A stretch of 52,633 nucleotides of DNA from Mycobacterium sp. 1465703.0 (GTDB taxonomy: Bacteria; Actinomycetota; Actinomycetes; Mycobacteriales; Mycobacteriaceae): positions 1 through 52,633 of the forward strand of contig NZ_LZKU01000051.1 in the NCBI RefSeq assembly GCF_001672975.1, written 5' to 3'. Every line of letters begins with the position of its first letter. The stretch's first letter is position 1. The notes below the pieces were generated by a model. It searched no databases, had not been told where the DNA came from, and was given only the letters and a program-made list of their open reading frames with translations. A program made the translations under genes and the position numbers. Of the stretch, positions 1 to 8,324 are shown one piece after another.

Positions 1-547
1 GCGCCCGCAGCTGCGCCACCAACTCGGTGCCCGAATACGACGCGCCGATCACCACCACGGTGCGCCGGGCCGCGGCCACCCGGGGATCGTCCTCGATGTT
101 TGCCAGCTCCAGCTGTTCGACGAAATGGTCTCGTAGATATAGGGCCTCGGCGGTGGTCTTCAGGCCGCGCGCGTGTCTGGCCAGCCCCGGTACATCGAAC
201 AACCGCGTCACCGATCCCGGCGTCAGCACCAGCCGGTCCCAGGACAGCGAATGGCTGCGCTCTTCTGGATCGCAATAGGTCAGTGTGCGCCCGGTGAAAT
301 CCACGCTGTCCACCCGGCCGCGGACCGCGCGCACCCCTTTGAGGGAGTTGGCCAGTGGGACAGCGACAAAGCGGGCATCGACCACCCCGCCCGCGACGTC
401 GGGCAGCAGCGGTGTGTACAGCATGTAGTCGACGGGCGAGATCATCGTGATGTCGACGGGTGCACGCCGCCGGCGCAGAATTCGGGCCAGTCGGCGTGCG
501 CAGGTGAATCCGGTGAAGCCGCTTCCCACGATCACAATGGAGGTCAC
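1..547 (-). CDS. NAD(P)/FAD-dependent oxidoreductase, NDH-2-like (partial, C-terminus outside window)
   Basis: This is the first 182 residues of a two-dinucleotide-binding flavoprotein; the gene runs off the left edge. The N-terminus carries a Rossmann FAD motif (VIVGSGFTGFTCARRLAR, about residues 4-21). A second, NAD(P)H-type glycine motif (VVVIGASYSG) lies near residue 170. The stretch DYMLYTPLLPDVAGG resembles the type II NADH dehydrogenase family, which oxidises NADH at the membrane and passes electrons to quinone. The start is a GTG giving VTSIVIVGSG, so the FAD motif falls at the expected distance. The protein may be a family member that does not act as a respiratory dehydrogenase. Without the C-terminus, membrane anchoring cannot be judged. 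Confidence 0.85.
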   Translation of the reverse strand, partial: MTSIVIVGSGFTGFTCARRLARILRRRRAPVDITMISPVDYMLYTPLLPDVAGGVVDARFVAVPLANSLKGVRAVRGRVDSVDFTGRTLTYCDPEERSHSLSWDRLVLTPGSVTRLFDVPGLARHARGLKTTAEALYLRDHFVEQLELANIEDDPRVAAARRTVVVIGASYSGTELVAQLRA

Positions 548-851
548 CGCCCCGAGTGTAGGCGGGCTTGCCGACCAGGTCGCGGTCCGCGCGCCTCATT
601 TGTCGGGTCGGGCTTGGTGTGATTAGATGAAAACTGTTGTCCAAGAGGGCTTTAGAAGCCAACGTCTGGCAACGGCGGGCGGACGCTGGCAACGGCGGGC
701 GGACGCTATGGCTCCCTCTACTTGTTCGGTATTTGGCCTTGCGCTTCGTTGCATGGCTCATAGACTTCTGGGTGACGGTGGTATTCGCGGACCGGGCATC
801 GTGGCGCCATCGAGGAATGGATTTCTTCGGCCGGGATGGGCTAGTGAGGTG
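548..851. other. Intergenic region between divergent genes
   Basis: About 300 bases separate the left-edge flavoprotein gene (leftward) from the GAF-ANTAR gene (rightward). The only clear structure is a perfect 20-bp tandem duplication at 666-705. An in-frame upstream extension of the ANTAR gene is open back to 627, but its composition (repetitive, no recognisable domain) does not look like protein. I saw no convincing SigA or SigF promoter. Confidence 0.5.
666..705. repeat. 20-bp perfect tandem repeat, two copies
   Basis: The unit CTGGCAACGGCGGGCGGACG occurs at 666-685 and again, identical, at 686-705. It sits about 150 bp upstream of the GAF-ANTAR start and could lie in the 5' leader of that mRNA. 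Two identical copies suggest a recent duplication. No function is evident. Confidence 0.85.
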
Positions 852-1577
852 ATGTCCATGCGAAACGGCAATGCCACAATCGTCACTGAGCTTGTGGAAC
901 TGGTGACGAATCTGGAGCACGGAAATGGCGGCACTGCTGCCGGGCTACATGAGCTCATCGAAAACGGTGTCGACCACGTCAACGGTGCTCAGTATGCGGG
1001 GATCACCCTGGCCGAGAAAAGCAAGTCGGTCAGCAGTGTGGCAGCCACGCATCGCTACCCGATGGACTTGGACGCAATACAAAACAAGTACGGCGAGGGG
1101 CCGTGCCTGGCCGCCGCCTGGGAACACCACATGATGCACATCGCCGATCTGAACGCGGAACAGCGCTGGCTGCGCTACCGGCGGCATGCGCTCGAGGAGA
1201 CCCCGATCCGCTCCATCCTGTCCTACGAGTTGTTCTTGGATGGCAACAACATGGCGGCGCTCAACTTCTACGCCGAAACTCCGCAGGCTTTCAGCGAGGA
1301 GTCAGTGGAGGTCGGGACCGTGTACGCCACCCATATCGCCTTGGCGTGGTCGATCATGCGCCGCCAAGACCAGTTTCGCAGCGCCTTGGCTTCGCGCGAC
1401 ATCATCGGGCAAGCCAAGGGTGTGATTATGGAGCGCTTCAATCTCGACGCCGTCGAAGCCTTCGAGTTGCTCACCCGGCTTTCGCAGCAGTCGAACACCA
1501 GGCTGGTCGACATCGCGGCCGCCCTCATCGACAGCGAACATCCGCTCAAACGGCTGGACACTAAACACGGCCGTTAG
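852..1577 (+). CDS. GAF and ANTAR domain RNA-binding antitermination regulator
   Basis: The 241-residue protein has an N-terminal GAF sensor domain (roughly residues 15-165, including the NKYGEGPCLAAAWE region) and a C-terminal ANTAR domain (about 185-235, with SRDIIGQAKGVIMERFNL and the final helix). ANTAR domains bind paired hexaloop hairpins in nascent RNA and prevent termination; the GAF domain probably senses a small ligand or redox state. I chose the ATG at 852 (MSMRNGN) because a GAGGTG ribosome-binding sequence lies directly before it and homology begins shortly after; an ATG at 858 is also possible. The longer open frame back to 627 lacks domain content. It is probably a cytoplasmic one-component regulator. 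Its RNA targets are not visible here. Confidence 0.9.
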   Translation: MSMRNGNATIVTELVELVTNLEHGNGGTAAGLHELIENGVDHVNGAQYAGITLAEKSKSVSSVAATHRYPMDLDAIQNKYGEGPCLAAAWEHHMMHIADLNAEQRWLRYRRHALEETPIRSILSYELFLDGNNMAALNFYAETPQAFSEESVEVGTVYATHIALAWSIMRRQDQFRSALASRDIIGQAKGVIMERFNLDAVEAFELLTRLSQQSNTRLVDIAAALIDSEHPLKRLDTKHGR

Positions 1578-1740
1578 CAACGGTTTCCGTAGATATCAGT
1601 CAATTCGCGACCCGGCGCTGGCCGCCCGTTGGCGACGAGCCGCTCGCCGAGGTCGTAGTCGTCATCGGTGTTCGCGGAACGACTCGGCCGCGGCTACCGC
1701 CGCCGGCCCGCTGCCTACGAGGACGACGCCTGGCTGGTCC
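1574..1740 (-). pseudogene. Remnant of an FAD/NAD(P)-binding protein gene
   Basis: Reading leftward from an ATG at 1740, 26 codons give a textbook Rossmann N-terminus (MDQPGVVLVGSGPAAVAAAE) and then a stop at about 1663. The adjacent frame continues for about 28 codons (DDYDLGERLVANGRPAPG) to a stop at 1574. This looks like the two ends of an FAD oxidoreductase gene joined by a large deletion plus a frameshift. It fills the gap between the GAF-ANTAR stop and the alcohol dehydrogenase. That the second part is the same gene's C-terminus is my inference; the N-terminal motif is directly visible. Confidence 0.5.
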
Positions 1741-1817
1741 ATCCCGGGGTGATACCCGCACCGGACGGGCTGAGGCCCGCCGTTTCGAAGAGTGCGAGGC
1801 GGGTATGTGCCCCTCAC

Positions 1818-2999
1818 ATGAAGGCTGTCACATGGCAAGGCAAACGCGACGTACGGGTGGAATCGGTGCCCGATCCCAAGATCGAGCAGCCCACCGATGC
1901 GATCATCGAAGTCACGTCGACCAACATCTGCGGGTCCGACCTGCACCTCTACGAGATCCTCGGGGCATTCATGAACCCGGGAGACATTCTCGGTCACGAA
2001 GCCATGGGCATGGTGCGCGAGGTTGGCACGGAGACGGGCGACCTGCGGGTCGGGGACCGGGTGGTGATCCCGTTCCAAATCTCCTGCGGCAGTTGCCATA
2101 TGTGCGGCAAAAAGCTCTACACCCAGTGCGAAACCACCCAGGTGCGCGACCAGGGCATGGGGGCGGCGCTGTTCGGCTATTCGGAGCTCTACGGCGAGGT
2201 CCCCGGCGGGCAAGCGCAGCTGTTGCGCGTCCCGCAGGCTCAGTTCACTCACATCAAAGTCCCTGTGGGACCGCCGGATTCGCGGTTCGTCTACCTGTCC
2301 GATGTACTGCCCACCGCATGGCAGGGGGTCGCTTACGCCGACGTCCCGGACGGTGGCTCGGTCACCGTGCTCGGGTTGGGGCCGATCGGTGACATGGCCG
2401 CGCGCATCGCCGACCACCTCGGCTACCGGGTGATCGCCGTCGACCTGGTGCCCGAGCGGTTGGGCCGCGCCGCGAAACGCGGTATCCACACCATCGATTT
2501 GGGGAGGCTCGACTCGTCTCTCGGTGACGCGATCCGTGATCTCACCGACGGACGGGGAACCGATTCGGTCATCGACGCGGTGGGTATGGAGGCGCACGGC
2601 TCACCGGCCGCCAAACTGGCACAGCAGGTGGCCGGGCTGCTGCCCGATGCGCTGGGCAAGCGGGTCATGCAGACCGCCGGCGTGGACCGGCTGTCCGCGC
2701 TGTACTCGGCCATCGACATCGTGCGGCGCGGCGGAACGATCTCACTGAGCGGCGTGTACGGCGGTATGGCCGACCCGCTACCGATGCTCACCCTGTTCGA
2801 CAAGCAGGTGACCCTGCGGATGGGGCAGGCCAACGTCAAGCGCTGGGTCGACGACATCATGCCGCTGCTGACCGATGAGGACCCGCTCGGCGTCGACGAC
2901 TTCGCCACCCATGTGCTGCCGCTCGACCAGGCCCCGCACGCCTATGAGATCTTCCAGAAGAAGCAGGACGGTGCGGTGAAGGTCATACTCAAGCCGTGA
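1818..2999 (+). CDS. Zinc-dependent alcohol dehydrogenase (formaldehyde dehydrogenase-like)
   Basis: This 393-residue medium-chain dehydrogenase is expected to oxidise an alcohol or aldehyde with NAD(P)+. Catalytic-zinc residues are visible as the Cys of NICGSDLHLYE (near residue 38), the His-Glu of LGHEAMG and later acidic positions. The structural-zinc cysteine cluster is CGSCHMCGKKLYTQC (around 95-110). The coenzyme-binding Rossmann fold begins at VTVLGLGPIGDMAARIA (near 180). Insertions relative to simple ADHs resemble glutathione-independent formaldehyde dehydrogenases, but the substrate cannot be read from sequence. The start is the ATG of MKAVTWQGKRDV, the conserved N-terminus; upstream in-frame codons overlap an old gene remnant on the other strand. 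Confidence 0.88.
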   Translation: MKAVTWQGKRDVRVESVPDPKIEQPTDAIIEVTSTNICGSDLHLYEILGAFMNPGDILGHEAMGMVREVGTETGDLRVGDRVVIPFQISCGSCHMCGKKLYTQCETTQVRDQGMGAALFGYSELYGEVPGGQAQLLRVPQAQFTHIKVPVGPPDSRFVYLSDVLPTAWQGVAYADVPDGGSVTVLGLGPIGDMAARIADHLGYRVIAVDLVPERLGRAAKRGIHTIDLGRLDSSLGDAIRDLTDGRGTDSVIDAVGMEAHGSPAAKLAQQVAGLLPDALGKRVMQTAGVDRLSALYSAIDIVRRGGTISLSGVYGGMADPLPMLTLFDKQVTLRMGQANVKRWVDDIMPLLTDEDPLGVDDFATHVLPLDQAPHAYEIFQKKQDGAVKVILKP

Positions 3000-3091
3000 T
3001 CTGCTATGCCACAAGGCCTTCCGTTTAACCGCGGCAACGCCAGGCGTGGTCTGCCGTTTGGCGGGCGGGACGGCAGGGTATTGACAGCGCC

Positions 3092-5242
3092 ATGACCACC
3101 GCAGACGCGCCCGCCCCCACGCCTACCGGAGAGGTGTGGCCGGGTAAGGCCTATCCGCTGGGCGCGACCTACGACGGCGCCGGTACCAATTTCGCCGTGT
3201 TCAGCGAGGTGGCCGAACGGGTCGAGTTGTGCCTGTTCGACGCCGACGGCACGGAGAGCCGCGTCCCGCTGCCCGAGATTGACGGCTTCATCTGGCATGC
3301 GTACATCCCCAACATCGAGCCGGGCCAGCGTTACGGGTACCGCGTGCACGGTCCGTACGACCCGCAGTCGGGATTGCGGTGCAATCCGAACAAGCTGTTG
3401 GTGGACCCCTATTCGAAGGCCATCGACGGCTCGTTCGAGTGGAACCAGTCGCTGTTCAGTTACAACTTCGGCGACCCCGACAGCCGCAACGACGACGACT
3501 CGGCCGCCAGCATGCCCAAGTCGGTGGTTATCAACCCCTACTTCGACTGGGGCAACGACCGGCCGCCGGACCACCACTACGCCGATACGGTCATCTACGA
3601 GGCCCACGTCAAGGGACTGACGCAAACGCACCCCGACATTCCCGAGCAGATGCGCGGCACCTACGGCGCGGTGGCACACCCGGTGATCATCGAGCATCTG
3701 CAGAGCCTGGGTGTCACGGCCATCGAATTGATGCCGGTGCACCACTTCGCCAACGATTCCACCCTGGTCGACAGGGGGCTCTCCAACTACTGGGGCTACA
3801 ACACGATCGGGTTCTTCGCACCGGATTTCAAATATTCCAGCTCCACCACGCCGGGCGGGCAGGTGCAGGAGTTCAAGGCCATGGTGCGCTCGCTGCACGA
3901 AGCCGGCATCGAGGTCATCCTCGACGTGGTCTACAACCACACGGCGGAGGGCAACCACCTAGGCCCCACCTTGTCGATGCGGGGCATCGACAACGCCGCC
4001 TACTACCGGTTGGTCGAGGACGACAAGCAGTACTACATGGACTACACCGGCACCGGCAACAGCCTTAACGTCGGGCACCCGCATGCGCTGCAGCTGATCA
4101 TGGACTCGCTGCGGTATTGGGTGACCGAGATGCATGTCGACGGTTTCCGCTTCGACCTGGCCGCCACACTGGCCCGTGAATTTTACGATGTTGACCGTCT
4201 GGCAACGTTTTTCGAACTCGTGCAACAAGATCCCACCGTCAGCCAGGTCAAGCTCATCGCCGAGCCGTGGGACGTCGGTCCGGGTGGCTACCAGGTCGGC
4301 AACTTCCCGCCGCAGTGGACCGAGTGGAATGGCAAGTACCGCGACACCGTCCGCGACTTCTGGCGCGGCGAACCCGCCACCCTCGACGAGTTCGCCTACC
4401 GGCTGTCCGGATCGGCGGATCTCTACGAGCACACCGCGCGCCGGCCGGTGGCATCGATCAACTTCGTCATCGCCCACGACGGATTCACCCTGCGCGACCT
4501 GGTGTCCTACAACGAGAAGCACAACGAAGCCAACGGCGAGGACAACAACGACGGCGAGAGCCACAACCGATCCTGGAACTGCGGAGTTGAAGGACCCACC
4601 GACGACGAGCAGGTCAATGACCTGCGCGCCCGCCAACAGCGCAATTTCCTGACCACCCTGCTGTTGTCCCAGGGCGTTCCGATGATCTGCCACGGCGACG
4701 AGCTAGGTCGCACCCAGAACGGCAACAACAACGGCTACTGCCAGGACAACGAGCTCACCTGGATCGACTGGTCCAGTGCCGACGCCGGACTGCTGGATTT
4801 CACCCGGAAGATATCGGCGCTGCGTGCCGAGCACCCGGTGTTTCGCAGGCGCCGGTTCTTCTCCGGCAAGCCGCTGGGCCGCCGCGGTCAGGACGGATTG
4901 CCGGATATCGCGTGGTTCACCCCCGAGGGCACGGAGATGACCGACGAGGACTGGGGCGCCGGATTCGCCAAATCGGTGACGGTGTTTCTCAACGGTCACG
5001 GAATTCCCGACCGCGATGCGCGGGGACAGCGGGTGCTCGATGACTCCTTCTTGCTGTGCTTCAACGCCCACTATGAGCCGATCGAATTCACCTTGCCGCC
5101 AAAGGAATTCGGCGCTTCCTGGCAGGTCGTAGTGTTCACCGGGCCAGACGAGGCGACGCCCGCCGACGAGGTGCCCGGCGGAGGCACGTTCACCGTGGAC
5201 GCGCATAGCGCCGTGGTGCTGCAGGCCCCCGACGGCGGCTGA
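3092..5242 (+). CDS. glgX: Glycogen debranching enzyme GlgX/TreX (isoamylase-type)
   Basis: The 716-residue GH13 enzyme hydrolyses alpha-1,6 branches of glycogen-like glucans. An N-terminal beta-sandwich (CBM48-like: [18 protein letters not shown]) precedes the TIM barrel. The catalytic nucleophile Asp is in [12 protein letters not shown] (about residue 355), the acid/base Glu in LIAEPWDVG (about 391) and the third Asp in [10 protein letters not shown] (about 466). [13 protein letters not shown] is the conserved region I. Length is typical of bacterial GlgX. No treY or treZ follows, so this is an orphan copy that more likely serves glycogen turnover than the trehalose pathway. It starts at ATG 3092 (MTTADAPAP). 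Confidence 0.95.
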   Translation: MTTADAPAPTPTGEVWPGKAYPLGATYDGAGTNFAVFSEVAERVELCLFDADGTESRVPLPEIDGFIWHAYIPNIEPGQRYGYRVHGPYDPQSGLRCNPNKLLVDPYSKAIDGSFEWNQSLFSYNFGDPDSRNDDDSAASMPKSVVINPYFDWGNDRPPDHHYADTVIYEAHVKGLTQTHPDIPEQMRGTYGAVAHPVIIEHLQSLGVTAIELMPVHHFANDSTLVDRGLSNYWGYNTIGFFAPDFKYSSSTTPGGQVQEFKAMVRSLHEAGIEVILDVVYNHTAEGNHLGPTLSMRGIDNAAYYRLVEDDKQYYMDYTGTGNSLNVGHPHALQLIMDSLRYWVTEMHVDGFRFDLAATLAREFYDVDRLATFFELVQQDPTVSQVKLIAEPWDVGPGGYQVGNFPPQWTEWNGKYRDTVRDFWRGEPATLDEFAYRLSGSADLYEHTARRPVASINFVIAHDGFTLRDLVSYNEKHNEANGEDNNDGESHNRSWNCGVEGPTDDEQVNDLRARQQRNFLTTLLLSQGVPMICHGDELGRTQNGNNNGYCQDNELTWIDWSSADAGLLDFTRKISALRAEHPVFRRRRFFSGKPLGRRGQDGLPDIAWFTPEGTEMTDEDWGAGFAKSVTVFLNGHGIPDRDARGQRVLDDSFLLCFNAHYEPIEFTLPPKEFGASWQVVVFTGPDEATPADEVPGGGTFTVDAHSAVVLQAPDGG

Positions 5243-5334
5243 ACACCTTGACACAAATCCGCCCGAACGTTACGTAGCGCGCTGCCTGCCGATACGCTGT
5301 GGCTGCAGCGAGGTCGTTACAGGAGAGGGCAAAT

Positions 5335-6114
5335 ATGTCAAGGACAGTGGTGGTCGGCGCCTCCAGTGGGCTGGGGCGCTGCATTGGCGTCGGTCTTGCG
5401 CAGCGCGGCGATCAGGTCGCACTGCTGGCCCGGCGCCGGGAGCGCATCGAAGCCGCGGCCAAGGACGCCGGCCCGAACGCGATCGCCATCGAATGCGATG
5501 TCACCGACCAGGCGTCCAGCCGCTCGGCCATCGACCGTGCCGCTGACGCGCTCGGCGGCATCGACAACATCGTCTACACACCCGCCGTCGGGCCGCTGGT
5601 CCGCATGGTGGACACCGACGCGGACACGTGGCGGCGGATCTTCGACACCAACGTCATCGGCGCGTCGCTGGTGACGGCCGCGGCGGTGCCGTACTTGACC
5701 GCGTCGGGCGGCAAGGCGGTGTACCTTTCTTCCGACGCCGGCACCTTCGGGCCGCCCTGGCCGGGTCTAGGCGCATACGGCGTCAGCAAGGCCGCGCTGG
5801 AACGGCTGGTGGAAGCGTGGCGGGCCGAACACTCCGACATCGGCTTCACCAACCTGATCGTCGGGGAGTGCGCGGGCGGCGAGGGCGACGGCCAAACCGG
5901 GATGAACGAAGGCTGGGACATGGACCTTGCGATGAAGGCGGTCCCGCTGTGGTCGTCGCGGGGCTGCATGCCCGGCAAGCTGATGCCGGTCGAGGACCTC
6001 ATCGACGTGGTGCACACCATCCTGCGGACCAACGCCTCGACGTCGATGCCGCTCGTGGTGGCCCGTGGCGCGCCCGCCAGCCCCGCCGCGTTCGCCGAGG
6101 CCAATCAGTCCTGA
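5335..6114 (+). CDS. Short-chain dehydrogenase/reductase (SDR)
   Basis: This is a classical 259-residue SDR. The cofactor motif VVGASSGLGRCIG lies at the N-terminus, an acidic-plus-hydrophobic ECDVTDQ adenine-contact segment near residue 55, a Ser in VYLSSDAGTF and the catalytic Tyr-Lys pair in YGVSKAALERLVEAW (about 148-152). The usual NNAG is replaced by VYTPAVG, so substrate-pocket geometry may differ from canonical members. The ATG at 5335 has a strong Shine-Dalgarno run (AGGAGAGGGC) just upstream. It converges on the aldo/keto reductase gene with a short gap. Substrate unknown. Confidence 0.9.
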   Translation: MSRTVVVGASSGLGRCIGVGLAQRGDQVALLARRRERIEAAAKDAGPNAIAIECDVTDQASSRSAIDRAADALGGIDNIVYTPAVGPLVRMVDTDADTWRRIFDTNVIGASLVTAAAVPYLTASGGKAVYLSSDAGTFGPPWPGLGAYGVSKAALERLVEAWRAEHSDIGFTNLIVGECAGGEGDGQTGMNEGWDMDLAMKAVPLWSSRGCMPGKLMPVEDLIDVVHTILRTNASTSMPLVVARGAPASPAAFAEANQS

Positions 6115-6123
6115 CCGGCCGGG

Positions 6124-7095
6124 TCAGCGACGGCCCAGTTTCTCCTTCGCGAGGTCGGTGAGGAAGCGCGCCGCTGACGTCGGCCTAAAGGCCAGCGCCG
6201 CCTCGGTGAGCGCGTCACGAGATGCGGTGGGCAACTCGATATCGGCGGCGGCGACATTGAACTCGAGTTGCTCGACGCTGGAGGCGCCGGGGATGGCGAC
6301 CACGCCCGGATAGCTGATCAGCCAGGCCAGCGCCACCTGTGCCGGCTTGGCGTTGACGTCCTTGGCGACGTCGCGCAACAACTGCAGCAGCGGTTCCACG
6401 CGGCGCAGGTTTTCCGTGCCGAACCGTGAGTTCACTGCGCGGACGCCACCCGGCCGATTGTCGACGCTGTACTTGCCGCCCAGCAATCCCTGCTCCAGCG
6501 GGCTGTAGGCGATCACGATGCGATTCTCCCGCTCAGCGAACGGCACCAGATTCTTCAGCGCCTTGGGATAGGCGAGCGAGAAATGCACCTGATTGCTGAT
6601 CACCGGCCGGCCGAGCGCGGCGTCGGCCTTCTGCCAGCGCTGTAGCGAATAGTTCGAGACGCCGGCAGCGCCGATCTTGCCGCTGTCGAGCAGGTCACGC
6701 ATGCCGGGCATGATCACCGAGTCCGGCACCACCGGGTTTGGCTGATGAATTTGGTAGAGCGGGATGCGGTCCAGTCCCAGCCGCTGCGCGCTGGCGCGTG
6801 CGCGTTGCTTGACCACCGCGGGGAACGGAGCGACCGGCATGATCTTGCTGGCCACTGCGACTTCGGCACGTTTGTCGTCCAGTGCCTCGCCCAGGATGCG
6901 TTCGCTCTTGCCCAGGCCGTACACCTCGGCGGTATCGAAGAGCGTCACCCCCAGGGCAAGGGCGCGCCGCACGATGTCGCCGGCGGCGCCGGCGGCGTAG
7001 CTCTCTCCGTAACCCCACTCGCGGGAACCGAACTGCCAGGTGCCCAGGCCGATTCGGCTGACTCGGCCGACCCCCTCGACGTCGACGTATTTCAT
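6124..7095 (-). CDS. Aldo/keto reductase family protein
   Basis: The 323-residue NADPH-dependent (beta/alpha)8 oxidoreductase shows the catalytic Asp-Tyr in FDTAEVYGLGKSERILGEAL (about residues 54-73), Lys in VASKIMP and His in IPLYQIHQPNP. The cofactor-end motif is IPGASSVEQLEFNV near residue 275. It belongs to the AKR group containing YdhF/Tas-like or AKR11-type enzymes; the substrate is not predictable. The start is ATG 7095 (MKYVDVEGVGRVSRIGLG). Directly upstream lies the 55-bp tandem repeat, which would sit in or next to its promoter. Confidence 0.92.
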   Translation of the reverse strand: MKYVDVEGVGRVSRIGLGTWQFGSREWGYGESYAAGAAGDIVRRALALGVTLFDTAEVYGLGKSERILGEALDDKRAEVAVASKIMPVAPFPAVVKQRARASAQRLGLDRIPLYQIHQPNPVVPDSVIMPGMRDLLDSGKIGAAGVSNYSLQRWQKADAALGRPVISNQVHFSLAYPKALKNLVPFAERENRIVIAYSPLEQGLLGGKYSVDNRPGGVRAVNSRFGTENLRRVEPLLQLLRDVAKDVNAKPAQVALAWLISYPGVVAIPGASSVEQLEFNVAAADIELPTASRDALTEAALAFRPTSAARFLTDLAKEKLGRR

Positions 7096-7104
7096 TTGCT
7101 CAGC

Positions 7105-7214
7105 CTAGTGGCGATCGCAAGCGCGGCGGAGCCGGGCGCGGCGGGTCGTCACGCATGAGCTAGTGGCGATCGCAAGCGCGGCGGAGCCGGGCGCGGCGGG
7201 TCGTCACGCATGAG
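7105..7214. repeat. 55-bp tandem repeat, two identical copies (interspersed repeat family)
   Basis: Two perfect 55-bp units occupy 7105-7159 and 7160-7214, between the aldo/keto reductase start and the end of the PknH-like gene. The core (GCAAGCGCGGCGGAGCCGGG onwards to GGGTCGTCA) is clearly related to the 57-bp units inside nuoM at 48741-48854, so this is an interspersed family with local tandem expansion. It resembles mycobacterial interspersed units in behaviour. Whether it matches a named MIRU or REP family needs a search. Confidence 0.9.
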
Positions 7215-7246
7215 CTAGCGAGACAGCCGCCGATCCGCGTGGCCGA

Positions 7247-8254
7247 TCAGCCGGGGATCTTGCCGAGGATGTAGTTGGCGATGCTCACCGCGGCCGCGCG
7301 AGGCGGCTCGCTGTCCGTCGTGCCGCTGGCGGACACATTCAGGTCGATGACGACGTTCGCCTTGGCCGCGATGGCCCGTGCCGATCGCACCTGGATGCCC
7401 TTGGGCGTCAGATCCAAGGTGGTGATGCCGTTTCCGGCGTCGGCCGGGGCGCTCACCGACATCGGGATCGGCTGCCCACCGGAAGCGCTCACGGTCACGG
7501 TCGAGCCGCCGCACTGGTGCCATCCCGACAGCATCGTGCCCAGCTGCGACTGGGCCGCGGCCGGATCGCGGAACGCCGCGACGCCCTGGATGACTTGGGT
7601 CGACTTGAGCATGCTGCGGGAATCGGTGAATTCGCCTGCGTGATACCCGGCCAACGCCCCGGGGGTGTAGGCGTCCGGACTGCCGGCGGCGATGCTTTCC
7701 CAGCATTCTGGCCGGTCGATGCTGCCGTCTTCCGCGGAGCGACCCGGCGCATTCCAGGTCGGCCCGACGTCGAGGTTCGCATCGCCGGTGATGTTCCGCA
7801 GGGCGTCGAGCCCGGGCAGCAGGGTTGCGATCGTCTCCGGGGGGACGGTGGGCGGTGGGGGCCCGGCAGGGGTGCTGGAGCCCGGTGCCGCCCGGTGCGC
7901 AGAGGTGGAGCCGGACAGCGTCGCCCATCCCGCCAGTGCGACCACCGCCAGGGCGATGAAGATGTACGACAGCGTCACGCCCACCAGCGCGCGGTCCCGG
8001 CCGAGCTCGCCGCTGCGGCGGATCTGCGCCAGTCCGAGATGTCCCAGAATCGCTCCCAGCGGCGCGAACAGGAAGGCGAACACCAGCGACAGCGTCGCCA
8101 GCGTGTTGACCGGCGGGCGGTAGGGCGGCGCGGGCGCGGGCGGCGGTGTGAACGGCGGCGGCTGCACGACGGGTGGCTCCGCTTCGGGCGGGACGCGGCC
8201 AAGCGGGTCATAACTCAGCGGGTTTTGCCAGTACGGGTCGTGCGGATTGGTCAC
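7247..8254 (-). CDS. DUF4190 membrane protein with PknH-like extracellular sensor domain
   Basis: The 335-residue protein has a Pro-rich cytoplasmic start (EPPVVQPPPFTPPPAPAPPYRPP). A DUF4190 membrane segment follows at about residues 50-115, with two hydrophobic helices around LGHLGLAQIRRSGELG. The exported domain (about 140-335) has two conserved cysteines (RPECWES and WHQCGGS) and the pattern of the PknH extracellular ligand-sensing domain, where such cysteines form disulfides. No kinase domain is attached, so it may present the sensor fold alone. The start is a GTG at 8254 (VTNPHDPYWQ) with a strong AAGGAGGA ribosome site just upstream. It could be co-transcribed with the lipoprotein gene upstream. 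Confidence 0.85.
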   Translation of the reverse strand: MTNPHDPYWQNPLSYDPLGRVPPEAEPPVVQPPPFTPPPAPAPPYRPPVNTLATLSLVFAFLFAPLGAILGHLGLAQIRRSGELGRDRALVGVTLSYIFIALAVVALAGWATLSGSTSAHRAAPGSSTPAGPPPPTVPPETIATLLPGLDALRNITGDANLDVGPTWNAPGRSAEDGSIDRPECWESIAAGSPDAYTPGALAGYHAGEFTDSRSMLKSTQVIQGVAAFRDPAAAQSQLGTMLSGWHQCGGSTVTVSASGGQPIPMSVSAPADAGNGITTLDLTPKGIQVRSARAIAAKANVVIDLNVSASGTTDSEPPRAAAVSIANYILGKIPG

Positions 8255-8324
8255 GCCGTCCTCCTTAGCGGCCGTACCTGCCCGAAATGTAGCCGACGAG
8301 GGCCATTGCATAAACCGGGACCCG

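Noticed and set aside
1662..2597. Long open frame on the minus strand across the alcohol dehydrogenase gene
   Set aside because: It mirrors the codon structure of the zinc dehydrogenase on the other strand and shows no domain. Only its first 26 codons (the Rossmann start) look like former coding sequence and are reported as a remnant.
2942..3958. 338-codon minus-strand frame over the start of glgX
   Set aside because: High-GC shadow of glgX with Val/Arg/His-rich sequence and no recognisable fold.
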